Below, one piece after another: positions 1 to 8,918 of a stretch of 64,000 nt of DNA (the stretch's first letter is position 1; every line of letters starts with the position of its first letter). The DNA lies in contig NZ_AUHA01000002.1 in the NCBI RefSeq assembly GCF_000422945.1, forward strand, positions 682,001 to 746,000. Reading direction: 5' to 3'. The position numbers and the translations under genes were made by a program. The DNA comes from Daejeonella oryzae DSM 19973. Its GTDB lineage: Bacteria; Bacteroidota; Bacteroidia; Sphingobacteriales; Sphingobacteriaceae. The notes under the pieces were generated by a model. The model was not told where the DNA came from. It saw only the letters and a program-made list of their open reading frames with translations, and ran no database searches.

Positions 1-539
<539 letters not shown>

Positions 540-632
540 TTTTATTTCAAAGTATAGAATATTAATTAACAAATCTGAACAGTTTCAGGTGAGTCTTTTT
601 TTATTATTTTTACAGAACGAACGGAAATAACT

Positions 633-1196
633 ATGAACGAACTTATAAAGAAACAACTTACGGACGCTAAACTAACTATGGAGAAAGCCATAGAGTATTG
701 CGATAGTGAATTAACTAAAATACGGGCCGGAAAAGCAATGCCAAGCATGCTCGACGGCATAGTTGTAGATTATTATGGTACGCCTACTCCATTAAGTCAG
801 ATCGGAACGGTTAATACTCCTGATGCACGTACACTGGTAGTTCAGCCCTGGGAAAAAAATATGCTTATCCCAATGGAAAAGGCAATTAGAGATGCAAATA
901 TTGGCTTAAATCCGCAGAATGACGGGATTTTAATTCGCCTGAATGTACCGCCGCTAACTGAAGAGAGACGCCGCGATCTGGTGAAAAAGGTGAAGGAAGA
1001 AGCCGAGAGAGCACGCATTGCTATCCGGAACATCCGCAAAGATGCCAACGAAAAGATCAAAAGAACCAAATCAGAAGGTGTATCTGATGACGAGATCAAA
1101 ATCGGCGAAAGCGAAGTTCAAAAACTGACCGATGCATTTATAGTGAATGTAGATAAGCTGACCGAGATAAAAGAAAAAGACATCATGACAGTTTAA
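633..1196 (+). CDS. frr: Ribosome recycling factor
   Basis: RRF works with EF-G to split the post-termination ribosome. The product is 187 residues, against about 185 for the family, and it aligns end to end. It has the helical N-terminus with the IRAGKA motif, the small beta domain starting VDYYGTPTPLSQI, and the C-terminal helical arm with VKKVKEEAERARIAIRNIR. The ATG at 633 gives the standard N-terminus. It lies downstream of pyrH and is followed by a clear intrinsic terminator, so pyrH-frr probably form one transcript end. Confidence 0.97.
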   Translation: MNELIKKQLTDAKLTMEKAIEYCDSELTKIRAGKAMPSMLDGIVVDYYGTPTPLSQIGTVNTPDARTLVVQPWEKNMLIPMEKAIRDANIGLNPQNDGILIRLNVPPLTEERRRDLVKKVKEEAERARIAIRNIRKDANEKIKRTKSEGVSDDEIKIGESEVQKLTDAFIVNVDKLTEIKEKDIMTV

Positions 1197-1220
1197 TCTT
1201 GATGAAGTGTAAAATTACAG

Positions 1221-1250
1221 GGGAATAGATGCTTGCACTATTCCCTTTTT
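1221..1250 (+). terminator. Intrinsic terminator of pyrH-frr
   Basis: There is a perfect 8-bp stem (GGGAATAG / CTATTCCC) with a 9-nt loop, followed by five T. It lies 24 bases after the frr stop, on the coding strand. Confidence 0.85.
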
Positions 1251-1257
1251 ATTTTTG
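1250..1257 (+). promoter_or_regulatory. Possible -7 element for the ABC exporter
   Basis: TATTTTTG matches the Bacteroidota TAnnTTTG -7 consensus and lies about 65 bases before the ATG at 1322. I see no TTTG box at the expected upstream distance. The element also overlaps the T-tract of the frr terminator, where such a match can arise by chance. Confidence 0.35.
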
Positions 1258-1321
1258 CGTATAATTAGGAAACGTATTAGGGTGTTTCGCCTGTCTCAAT
1301 ACTCATATTTCAATATCTCTC

Positions 1322-3076
1322 ATGAAAATATTATTTCAATATCTTAAAAATTATAAAGGCTTAATTGTGCTTGCCTTATTTCTGGCAGCCGTTAACCAGA
1401 TATTTTCATTGCTTGATCCCTGGATTTTTCGTAAGATCATTGATAAATATGTAACCCATTACAAAGATTTTACAACAGAAGAATTTTTTAAAGGAGCCGG
1501 TTTGCTCATCCTTGCAGCTATGGGCGTGGCCATGGTATCACGGATCGCCAAAAATTTCCAGGATTATTATGTAAATGTGATTACCCAGCGACTGGGCGCA
1601 CAAATTTATTCAGATGGATTGCGGCATTCGCTTGAATTACCCTATTCTGTTTTTGAAGATCAGCGAAGCGGCGAAACACTGGGAATACTTCAAAAAGTTC
1701 GGACCGATTCTGAGAAGTTAATTACCGCCTTTATCAATATCGTTTTCACGTCTCTTGTGGGCGTTACGTTTGTATTTATTTATGCTATTAACATCCACTG
1801 GTCCATTGCGGTAGTATATATTTCTGTCATTCCTGTTTTAGGATTTATTAGTTCGCTGCTTAGTAAAAAAATTAAAATAGTTCAGAAAACCATTGTAAAA
1901 GAAACCACTTCTTTAGCAGGTTCCACAACTGAATCATTACGTAACATTGAGCTGGTAAAAAGTCTGGGATTATCCAACCAGGAAATTAACCGACTGAATG
2001 AAACCACCAATAAAATTTTAAAGCTCGAACTTAAAAAAGTAAAATATGTGCGAAGTTTAAGTTTTATCCAGGGCACATTGGTAAACCTGCTTCGCAACGG
2101 TATCTTACTGCTCATGCTGTATCTTATATTTGCCGGGCGCATCACAGTAGGGGAATTCTTTTCCCTGTTTATTTACTCATTCTTTATTTTCGGTCCTTTA
2201 CAGGAACTGGGAAACATCATTAATATTTACCGCGAAACAGAAGTTTCATTAGATAATTTCTCAGCTATATTGAATATCCCAAAAGAAAAGAAACCTGTAA
2301 ATGCCGTCCATCTCGATAGAATTACCAATTTAGATTTTGCAGATGTAAGCTTTAAGCACGCTTCTGCACGCAACAATGCCCTTAATCACATCACTTTCAG
2401 TACAAATAATGGGCAAACCATCGCCTTTGTAGGTCCTTCGGGTTCGGGCAAAACCACGCTGGTTAAATTGTTAGTGGGATTATATCCGCCAAACGATGGC
2501 GATGTGCTTTACAATAACATTTCAAGTAAAAATATTGATCTGGATCAATTGCGTGAAAAGATTGGTTTTGTAACACAGGACACACAGCTTTTCTCGGGCA
2601 CCATCCGCGAAAACTTATTGTTTGTAAAGCCCGAAGCAACAGACGAAGATTGTTTGCGTGTTTTAGAACGGGCAGCCTGCCAGAATTTGCTTGCCCGGGC
2701 AGATAACGGCTTAGATACCGTTATTGGCGAAGGCGGTGTAAAGGTTTCCGGAGGAGAGAAACAGAGGCTTTCTATTGCCCGAGCCTTGCTGCGCCAGCCC
2801 GATATTCTGGTATTTGATGAGGCTACATCCTCACTTGATTCAATTACCGAAGAAGAAATTACGGTTACCATCCGGGATGTATCTGTATTAAAAGATCACA
2901 TCACCATTCTCATCGCTCACCGTTTATCAACCATTATGCATGCAGACCGCATTTTTGTTTTAGAAAAAGGCAACATTGTAGAAGCCGGTAAACATGAAGA
3001 ATTAATTGAAGAAAAAGGCCTATATTATGCCATGTGGCGTCAGCAGATTGGTGAAAAATTAGAGGCCGACTTTTGA
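1322..3076 (+). CDS. ABC transporter, fused permease and ATPase
   Basis: This is an exporter half-transporter of 584 residues, in the MsbA/LmrA-like type IV ABC exporter family. The N-terminal ~310 residues form the six-helix membrane domain, with hydrophobic stretches from residue ~12. The ATPase domain has Walker A GPSGSGKT (~370-377), a Q-loop in GFVTQDTQLF, the signature VSGGEKQR (~475) and Walker B ILVFDEATSSLD (~495). The H-loop is in IAHRLST. It probably acts as a homodimer. The substrate cannot be read from the sequence. Two tiny membrane genes follow at once (next ATG at 3085), suggesting one transcript and possibly accessory subunits. Confidence 0.93.
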   Translation: MKILFQYLKNYKGLIVLALFLAAVNQIFSLLDPWIFRKIIDKYVTHYKDFTTEEFFKGAGLLILAAMGVAMVSRIAKNFQDYYVNVITQRLGAQIYSDGLRHSLELPYSVFEDQRSGETLGILQKVRTDSEKLITAFINIVFTSLVGVTFVFIYAINIHWSIAVVYISVIPVLGFISSLLSKKIKIVQKTIVKETTSLAGSTTESLRNIELVKSLGLSNQEINRLNETTNKILKLELKKVKYVRSLSFIQGTLVNLLRNGILLLMLYLIFAGRITVGEFFSLFIYSFFIFGPLQELGNIINIYRETEVSLDNFSAILNIPKEKKPVNAVHLDRITNLDFADVSFKHASARNNALNHITFSTNNGQTIAFVGPSGSGKTTLVKLLVGLYPPNDGDVLYNNISSKNIDLDQLREKIGFVTQDTQLFSGTIRENLLFVKPEATDEDCLRVLERAACQNLLARADNGLDTVIGEGGVKVSGGEKQRLSIARALLRQPDILVFDEATSSLDSITEEEITVTIRDVSVLKDHITILIAHRLSTIMHADRIFVLEKGNIVEAGKHEELIEEKGLYYAMWRQQIGEKLEADF

Positions 3077-3084
3077 TAATTAAT

Positions 3085-3303
3085 ATGAATTATATAGCAT
3101 TAGGCACTTCAGAAATTTTCATTCTTGTATTCGTTGCACTTCCGCTGATACTGAGCATTTATTGCCTGATAGAAATTTTGCGTTCTAAGGGGATGGATGC
3201 GATGTATAAATCCATTTGGATACTTATCGTTTTACTGGCACCCCTATTGGGATCGCTGCTTTATCTTGCTTGGGGCAAAAACCAAAAAAATTATTTAACA
3301 TGA
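3085..3303 (+). CDS. Small PLDc_N-type membrane protein 1
   Basis: A 72-residue protein with two hydrophobic helices (about residues 8-28 and 43-64). It ends in APLLGSLLYLAWGKNQ, the signature of the phospholipase D N-terminal membrane segment family (PLDc_N); no phospholipase domain is attached. I chose the ATG at 3085. An in-frame TTG at 3073 would overlap the stop of the ABC gene and add only four residues. The function is unknown. Its stop codon overlaps the start of the next, related gene (ATGA), which implies translational coupling. Confidence 0.75.
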   Translation: MNYIALGTSEIFILVFVALPLILSIYCLIEILRSKGMDAMYKSIWILIVLLAPLLGSLLYLAWGKNQKNYLT

Positions 3304-3509
3304 TTTTAACAACATTACTTTTTATCGGGGGCCTGTTCCGTTTTATAATGGGACTAATCTGGTTTATACTGGTTGTAGTAGCCTTATTAGACTTATTTAA
3401 ACGGAATTTACCAACCAATACCAAATTGCTTTGGCTCATTATCATTCTGATTGCCCCGGTTTTAGGCTCTATCATTTACCTGCTTTGGGGAAAGAACCAG
3501 CGGTTTTAG
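3300..3509 (+). CDS. Small PLDc_N-type membrane protein 2
   Basis: A 69-residue paralog of the preceding gene, starting in a 4-base ATGA overlap with it. It also has two hydrophobic helices and ends in APVLGSIIYLLWGKNQRF, nearly the same C-terminal motif as its neighbour. The frame is open further upstream to 3216, but that would sit inside the previous gene in another frame, so the ATG at 3300 is the sound start. With the first copy it looks like a tandem duplication, possibly forming a hetero-oligomer in the inner membrane. The role is not known. Confidence 0.72.
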   Translation: MILTTLLFIGGLFRFIMGLIWFILVVVALLDLFKRNLPTNTKLLWLIIILIAPVLGSIIYLLWGKNQRF

Positions 3510-3550
3510 CAGAGAGGTTTTTCTCCTTTTGAGATTAACTTCAAATTTTT

Positions 3551-3637
3551 GGGCGTGCCCCTGCGGGTCGGGCTTTACGCTGCAATCTTTTTGCCTGAAA
3601 GAAGCCAAAAAGGATTTTCGCTCAATCCCTCAAGCAG
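3551..3637 (+). repeat. Dispersed intergenic repeat of Bacteroidota type
   Basis: The stretch from GGGCGTGCCC through CGGGTCGGGCTTTACGCTGC to CTCAATCCCTCAAGC resembles a palindromic intergenic element that I know from memory to recur in many copies in Pedobacter, Flavobacterium and Chryseobacterium genomes. Internal structure includes the palindrome GGGC-GT-GCCC and a CTTTTTG / CAAAAAG inverted repeat (3587-3593 with 3605-3611). I found no second copy in this window, so the repeat status rests on recognition. It fills the gap between the PLDc_N pair and the convergent MFS gene. Strand is nominal. Confidence 0.6.
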
Positions 3638-3763
3638 ACAGTAAGATATCAGTACAGTGATTTAAAAGAGATGCCTGTTTCTAGCATAGAGGCCGATTCG
3701 CCCTTTTTAAAATCAGTTGAAGGATTCACTGAAAACCTTCTGCCATTCAAATCCCTTTTTCAA

Positions 3764-5038
3764 TCAGTGCGGATGAATTTCTTTCAGGCTTAGCGGCACC
3801 AGTCGTTTGGTTTTTAGCCAGGTAACGGCCACCACAATCAGGGTCATGCTGCCGCCAAAGAGTACAGCCGGTATGGTTCCCATTAATTTGGCCGTTGCTC
3901 CCGATTCGAATGCGCCGATTTCGTTTGAAGAACCGATGAACATGGAATTTACAGCAGCCACCCTTCCACGCATTTCATCCGGCGTAAGCAGCTGTAAAAT
4001 GGTTGACCTAATAATTACACTCACGCTGTCAAAAGCGCCTTCAAAAAACAAAAACACCAGTGATAAGTAGAAATTTTTAGAAAGTCCGAAGGCGATAATA
4101 GAGAGTCCGAAACCGGTAACCGCAAACAACAGATTCCGCCAGGGTTTTCCCATTGGCGAATACCGGGCCATGGCAAACATGGTAATTACTGCCCCTGCAG
4201 CCGGTGCGGCACGCAGCATTCCCAATCCTTCGGCGCCCACTTTTAAAATATCATGTGCGAAAATTGGAAGCAGCGCCACGGCTCCTCCAAAAAATACCGA
4301 AAACATATCCAGACTCAAAGCTCCCAAAAGCATCCGGCTATTGAAAACAAACTTAATTCCTTCGCTTAAGCTGGTAATGATGTTCTCTTTCGGTATAAAT
4401 TGGGGCGGCTGATTCTTCACAAAGAATTTTATAAAAATCATTGCCAGTAGGGTAAATACCAAAATCACAATAAAACAGGCAGTAACGCCGCTAAAACCAT
4501 ACAATAAGCCGCCTGCCGCCGGACCAACGATAGAAGCAATCTGCCAGCTGCCGCTGTTCCAGGTAGAAGAGTTTGGATAGTGCTCTTTTGGAATTATTTG
4601 CGCCATTAATGAAAATGCGGTCGGAGAATAAAATCCCCGGGCTACGCCAATACACAGGATCATGATATATATAACCGCAATGGTGAGGCTTTTAGAAAGA
4701 TTGAAAATATTCTGCGGCATGGTTACCAGAAAGAGGACTGCAGAACACAGAGCCATGGCTGCAATAATCCAGACCAGTAATTTCTTTTTGTCAGACTTAT
4801 CGGCAACATATCCTCCGTAAAGGGAAATGGATATAGCCGGAATTGCTTCTGCAAGTCCGATCAGTCCCAATGACAGCGGATCTTTGGTGAGCTGGTAAAC
4901 GTGCCACCCAATAACCACGGCCTGAATTTGATAGGCGAAAGTTAAAAAGAATCGCATGCCGATGTACGAACGAAATTCTGAATAACGCAGGGCGATATAC
5001 GGATCGGCTTTAAGCAAATCAGCTGGTTTGGTATTCAT
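3764..5038 (-). CDS. MFS transporter (MFS_3 / EntS-like)
   Basis: A 424-residue membrane protein of the major facilitator superfamily, closest in look to the MFS_3 group that includes the enterobactin exporter EntS. It has about 12 hydrophobic segments. A loop between helices 2 and 3, GGYVADKSDKKK, carries the family GxxxDxxxRR/K motif. The start is the ATG at 5038 (MNTKPADLLKADPY). The substrate cannot be assigned; drug or siderophore efflux are family possibilities only. It stands alone, 178 bases downstream of recG, with an inverted repeat just upstream of its start. Confidence 0.88.
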   Translation of the reverse strand: MNTKPADLLKADPYIALRYSEFRSYIGMRFFLTFAYQIQAVVIGWHVYQLTKDPLSLGLIGLAEAIPAISISLYGGYVADKSDKKKLLVWIIAAMALCSAVLFLVTMPQNIFNLSKSLTIAVIYIMILCIGVARGFYSPTAFSLMAQIIPKEHYPNSSTWNSGSWQIASIVGPAAGGLLYGFSGVTACFIVILVFTLLAMIFIKFFVKNQPPQFIPKENIITSLSEGIKFVFNSRMLLGALSLDMFSVFFGGAVALLPIFAHDILKVGAEGLGMLRAAPAAGAVITMFAMARYSPMGKPWRNLLFAVTGFGLSIIAFGLSKNFYLSLVFLFFEGAFDSVSVIIRSTILQLLTPDEMRGRVAAVNSMFIGSSNEIGAFESGATAKLMGTIPAVLFGGSMTLIVVAVTWLKTKRLVPLSLKEIHPH

Positions 5039-5042
5039 ATAA

Positions 5043-5105
5043 AAATTGCCCTGGTTTTAAGCGGTTCTTCAAGATCCATTGATCATATGATTTAGCGGGC
5101 AATTT
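5043..5105 (-). promoter_or_regulatory. Inverted repeats upstream of the MFS gene
   Basis: A 9-bp inverted repeat (AAATTGCCC at 5043-5051, GGGCAATTT at 5097-5105) brackets a perfect 10-bp palindrome, ATCATATGAT, at 5082-5091. It lies in the presumed leader of the MFS gene, starting 5 bases from the ATG. It could be an operator or an RNA hairpin. There is no direct evidence of binding and no obvious promoter beside it. Confidence 0.3.
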
Positions 5106-5216
5106 AATTAATAAATCAATTCGGATTGCGGGCGCTCTCAATCATATTTTTGAAATACTACAGATCTCAAACAGATTGATTGCCGGAATTGCCGATTAAA
5201 AGTTATTCCTCCGAAA

Positions 5217-7322
5217 TCAGGAGATTTTATCCCATGTAATTCCGCTTTGTTTTTTTGCGAAATACGCATGAAGTAAGTGATTTTCCGGAGCATTCAATTC
5301 GGGATCGCGTTCAAAAATTTCGATGACTAATGCCCTTGCTTCCATTAAAAGCTGCTGATCTGTGGCCAGATCTGCCAGTTTAAGATCCAATACGCCACTT
5401 TGCTGAGTTCCTTCAATATTTCCCGGGCCACGAAGCTGAAGATCTATTTCAGAAATTTCAAAACCATCCGTAGTTCGTACCATGGTATCGATACGTACTT
5501 TTGCCTCCTTACTCAGTTTATTGCCCGACATCAGAATGCAGAACGACTGCTCGGCTCCGCGACCCACGCGACCTCTTAACTGGTGCAACTGCGACAAGCC
5601 AAATCGTTCGGCATTTTCAATAATCATCACGCTGGCGTTGGGCACATTTACCCCCACTTCTATCACGGTAGTGGCCACCATAATTTGGGTTTCTCCCCTC
5701 ACAAATCGCTGCATTTCAGATTCCTTATCCTTTGGAGATAGCTTTCCGTGTACAATACTGATGCGATATTCGGGCAAAGGAAATTCATCGGCTATATTTT
5801 CAATACCAGCTTCCAGATACAGCAAATCTAATTTCTCACTTTCCTTTATCAGGGGATAGACTACATAAACCTGTCGGCCTTTAGCAATTTCCTCCCGCAT
5901 AAAGCCGTACATTCTCAGTCGCTGGCTATGATACAAATGGACCGTTTTGATGGGTTTTCTGCTTGCTGGCAATTCATTAATTACCGATACATCCAGATCT
6001 CCGTACAGTGTCATGGCCAGAGTGCGGGGAATTGGCGTTGCAGTCATCACCAGAATATGCGGGGGGATGTCGTTCTTCTTCCACAATTTGGCTCGCTGCT
6101 CCACACCAAAACGGTGCTGTTCATCAATAACTACCAAACCCAGGTTTGAAAATTTAACCACATCTTCAATCAGCGCATGCGTACCAATTAAAATATCCAG
6201 CTGATTATTGATTAAGCGCTCATGGAGCTCTCTTCTCTTTTTCTTAGGCGTAGATCCGGTTAAAATTTCAATACTTACCAGATCATCTCCCAATAGCGTT
6301 TTAAGAGAAATATAATGCTGCTGGGCAAGAATTTCTGTTGGAGCCATTAAGCAGGCCTGAAAACCATTATCGATGGCTAAAAGCATGGTCATTAATGCCA
6401 CCACAGTTTTACCACTTCCCACATCGCCCTGCAACAAGCGGTTCATTTGAATGGGCCGCTGTGTATCGGTTCTAATTTCTTTTATTACTCGTTTTTGTGC
6501 CCCTGTCAAATCAAAAGGCAGTTTTTCGGAATAAAAAGAGTTAAACTTATCTCCAACTACACTAAAAACTTGTCCCTTATATTTCTGCGTTCTGAGCAGT
6601 TTATTTTTGAGCAGTTTTAACTGGATGAAAAACAGCTCCTCAAATTTGATGCGCCGTTGAGCAGTTTGCAGCAGTTTAAAATCTTCCGGAAAATGAATGT
6701 TTAACAGCGCCTGCTGTTTAGACATTAGCGTATGTTTCGAAAGAATGTAGGCAGGTAAACTCTCGTGAATTTCTTTATAAATAATCTCCAATAAGGAGAA
6801 CTGTAGTTTTTGAAGTCCCTTGCTATCCAGATTAAAAAGCTTTAGTTTTTCTGTGGAACTGTATACGGGCTGAAGCGATAAATTGCCCTGCTTTTTTAGC
6901 GAGGGATTGTAAAGTTCCATTTCGGGATGAGAAATGGAAATTCGGGAATTAAAAAAGCCTGGTTTTCCAAAAACAATGTAAACCGAGCCTGGTTTTAGGG
7001 CGTTGTCTACCCATTTGATACTCTGGAACCAAACCAGTTCCATGATTCCGGTTTCATCTTTTAAGCGGGCAACCAGACGGCGGGTACGCTTTTCGCCAAT
7101 AATTTCTTTGGAGAGAATTCTTCCCAGAATCTGTACAGCGGGCAGATCATCATTTAACTCGTTGATTTTATAAAACCGGGTGCGGTCGATATACCTGAAA
7201 GGATAAAAATGGAGCAGATCTGAATACGTGTAAATACCCAATTCTTTTTTAAGTACATCTGCCTTTTGGGGGCCTACGCCTTTTAAATATTCAATGGGAG
7301 TTTTTAAGATTTGCGCAACCAA
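5217..7322 (-). CDS. recG: ATP-dependent DNA helicase RecG
   Basis: RecG remodels stalled replication forks and Holliday junctions. The length of 701 residues matches the family. The order is an N-terminal helical start with IEYLKGVGPQKADVL, then a wedge OB-fold (~60-160). Helicase domain 1 has Walker A GDVGSGKT (299-306) and DEQH at ~399-402. Helicase domain 2 has the LRGRVGRG arginine-finger motif and the C-terminal TRG-like stretch. The start is TTG at 7322: an in-frame stop lies just upstream, no ATG is available, and the N-terminus fits the family. It lies 12 bases after eamA and is probably co-transcribed with ridA-eamA. Confidence 0.95.
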   Translation of the reverse strand: MVAQILKTPIEYLKGVGPQKADVLKKELGIYTYSDLLHFYPFRYIDRTRFYKINELNDDLPAVQILGRILSKEIIGEKRTRRLVARLKDETGIMELVWFQSIKWVDNALKPGSVYIVFGKPGFFNSRISISHPEMELYNPSLKKQGNLSLQPVYSSTEKLKLFNLDSKGLQKLQFSLLEIIYKEIHESLPAYILSKHTLMSKQQALLNIHFPEDFKLLQTAQRRIKFEELFFIQLKLLKNKLLRTQKYKGQVFSVVGDKFNSFYSEKLPFDLTGAQKRVIKEIRTDTQRPIQMNRLLQGDVGSGKTVVALMTMLLAIDNGFQACLMAPTEILAQQHYISLKTLLGDDLVSIEILTGSTPKKKRRELHERLINNQLDILIGTHALIEDVVKFSNLGLVVIDEQHRFGVEQRAKLWKKNDIPPHILVMTATPIPRTLAMTLYGDLDVSVINELPASRKPIKTVHLYHSQRLRMYGFMREEIAKGRQVYVVYPLIKESEKLDLLYLEAGIENIADEFPLPEYRISIVHGKLSPKDKESEMQRFVRGETQIMVATTVIEVGVNVPNASVMIIENAERFGLSQLHQLRGRVGRGAEQSFCILMSGNKLSKEAKVRIDTMVRTTDGFEISEIDLQLRGPGNIEGTQQSGVLDLKLADLATDQQLLMEARALVIEIFERDPELNAPENHLLHAYFAKKQSGITWDKIS

Positions 7323-7334
7323 ATTTGATATTTT

Positions 7335-8264
7335 CTATTGACTTGATGTTTTAAGCTTGTTATAGTTTTTAACAAACAGGCTACTCAGAATATTCCAGTT
7401 AAAAATTATAACAGCGGCCAGTAATAAAGTATAAGCATACACCTGGAATGTATTTATACTTTCATCAAAATAGAAAAACGCTACCGCAAAAGCAACAATA
7501 GGATTGATATAGATGATAATTCCCAGAGTGGATGAAGGTAGGCCGATGAGTGCATATAAACTTAAGAACAGAGGAATAATGGTAAATACGACGGCAATAA
7601 CCAAAATGTTGATCCAAAAGTACACATCGGTAATCAGGGAGTGGTGCTGATACAGAAACAGCGGAAGCATCAAAATAACAGAGATTAAAAGCTGAACACC
7701 TAACATATTAAATTTATCAATCCGAGTGATTACCCGCTGAATAATTAAATAAAAGGCATACAAAGAAGCAATGAATACCGACCATAAAACATCGGTTAAG
7801 GAGCCTTTTGCGAGCAACAAAATACTTATAACTGCAATCCCGATAGCTATCAGTTTTATGGTTGACAGCTCCTCTTTAAGGATGAAAAATCCTCCCAATG
7901 CGGTAATTAAGGGGCATACCATATAAGCAAACGCTGCAGAGGTTAAACTCACCTCGTTTACGGCATATATAAAGGAAAACCAGTTCCCGGTGATAAGCAC
8001 GCCGGCTAATAAGGTAAGCTTTAAAATTCGGAGCTGGTTTGCCCTGGTTTCTGATTTAAGATAGGTGAAATCTTCGGCCAGATGCTTTCGCCTGAAAATT
8101 AAGATGACCAGCCACGTGATGACCAGAGATGCAAATATTCTGTAATATAATATATCTGCAGAGGGAAATGATTTTAAGTTTCGTAACGGAATAGAGAAAA
8201 AACCCCAGATTGCTACAGAAATTAGTGCTGCCGAGAAGTATTTAAATCTGTTTGATTTAAACAT
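7335..8264 (-). CDS. EamA-family transporter (RarD-like)
   Basis: A 309-residue drug/metabolite superfamily permease with about ten hydrophobic helices arranged as two EamA repeats. The N-terminal repeat begins ALISVAIWGFFSIPLRNL. The second repeat ends near residue 290, before a basic cytoplasmic tail. Its RarD-like character is a judgment by eye; the substrate is unknown. The start ATG follows the ridA stop with no spacing (TAA-ATG), so translation is very likely coupled to ridA. recG begins 12 bases after its stop, giving a ridA-eamA-recG run. Confidence 0.85.
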   Translation of the reverse strand: MFKSNRFKYFSAALISVAIWGFFSIPLRNLKSFPSADILYYRIFASLVITWLVILIFRRKHLAEDFTYLKSETRANQLRILKLTLLAGVLITGNWFSFIYAVNEVSLTSAAFAYMVCPLITALGGFFILKEELSTIKLIAIGIAVISILLLAKGSLTDVLWSVFIASLYAFYLIIQRVITRIDKFNMLGVQLLISVILMLPLFLYQHHSLITDVYFWINILVIAVVFTIIPLFLSLYALIGLPSSTLGIIIYINPIVAFAVAFFYFDESINTFQVYAYTLLLAAVIIFNWNILSSLFVKNYNKLKTSSQ

Positions 8265-8645
8265 TTATGATTTATAAGCGGTGACAGATATCTCAACATT
8301 TACATTTTTTGGCAGACCTGACACTGCCACCGTTTCTCTGGCAGGAAAGTCACTTGTAAAAAAAGTACTATAGACCGTATTGACAGCTGCAAAATGAGCC
8401 ATGTCGCTTAAAAAAATTGTTGTTTTTACGATGTCAGAAAATTGATAACCTGCTTCCTTTAATAATTGAGATATATTATGCATCACTTGGCTTGTTTCAG
8501 CATTAATATCCTGATTAACTAATTCACCTGTTTCAGCATCAATGCATATTTGTCCGGATACGAACAGCATGCTTCCGGCTTTAACTGCCTGACTGTACGG
8601 TCCTATAGGAGCCGGAGCAGATGAGGTGTGAATAATAGTTTTCAT
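8265..8645 (-). CDS. RidA family enamine/imine deaminase
   Basis: RidA (YjgF/YER057c/UK114) proteins hydrolyse reactive 2-aminoacrylate-type enamines released by PLP enzymes. The length of 126 residues is typical. Diagnostic features are SSAPAPIGPYSQAV at the N-terminus, SGQICID, the conserved Arg in DFPARETVAVSGLP that binds the substrate carboxylate, and the C-terminal VEISVTAYK. It is cytosolic, probably a trimer. First gene of a tight run with eamA and recG. The family name is firm; which RidA subgroup it belongs to is not. Confidence 0.92.
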   Translation of the reverse strand: MKTIIHTSSAPAPIGPYSQAVKAGSMLFVSGQICIDAETGELVNQDINAETSQVMHNISQLLKEAGYQFSDIVKTTIFLSDMAHFAAVNTVYSTFFTSDFPARETVAVSGLPKNVNVEISVTAYKS

Positions 8646-8695
8646 TATGATTTGATTGAGAAGGATAAAGGTATGATCTAATGATGCTGATGAGG

Positions 8696-8842
8696 TTACT
8701 TATGAAGAACGAACCAATCCAGCAGCTTATAAATAATTCCTGCCAGAAACATGATAATAGCCGTAGCATTTATATAATGCATAACCTTCAGGTTAAAATT
8801 CATGGGCCGGTTCGGATCTTTTTTTCTAAAGAAATACATCAT
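8696..8842 (-). CDS. Small single-helix membrane protein (DUF6728-like)
   Basis: A 48-residue open frame that short-ORF filters drop. It has a charged N-terminus FRKKDPNRPMNFNLKVMH, then one hydrophobic helix (about residues 24-40) and a basic end. It resembles a family of ~50-residue Bacteroidota membrane proteins that I know as DUF6728, though I am not certain of the label. Two ATGs lie back to back at 8842 and 8839. A TATTTTTG -7 element ends at 8845, so transcription would begin almost at the second ATG and the mRNA may be leaderless. The function is unknown. The ompA terminator lies just upstream. Confidence 0.72.
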   Translation of the reverse strand: MMYFFRKKDPNRPMNFNLKVMHYINATAIIMFLAGIIYKLLDWFVLHK

Positions 8843-8844
8843 TG

Positions 8845-8852
8845 CAAAAATA
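8845..8852 (-). promoter_or_regulatory. -7 element of the small membrane gene
   Basis: Read on the minus strand this is TATTTTTG, a perfect TAnnTTTG, ending 2 bases before the first ATG. It sits between the ompA terminator and the small gene. No TTTG upstream box is evident. Confidence 0.45.
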
Positions 8853-8866
8853 TAAAATATAAAAAA

Positions 8867-8887
8867 AGTCCCGACATAATCGGGACT
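8867..8887 (-). terminator. Intrinsic terminator of ompA
   Basis: There is a perfect 8-bp stem AGTCCCGA / TCGGGACT with a 5-nt loop and a run of seven A on the left, which reads as U on the minus strand. It lies 32 bases beyond the ompA stop. T-tracts on both sides make it potentially bidirectional. Confidence 0.88.
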
Positions 8888-8918
8888 CTTTTTTCAATAT
8901 GCTTATATACAATATTGA

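Noticed and set aside
3216-3299. Longer start of the second PLDc_N gene
   Set aside because: It would overlap the first PLDc_N gene by 88 bases in another frame; the ATGA overlap at 3300 is normal.
8581-8769. A 62-residue minus-strand frame over the ridA start
   Set aside because: It is in another frame from both ridA and the real small membrane gene; it holds part of their shadows only.
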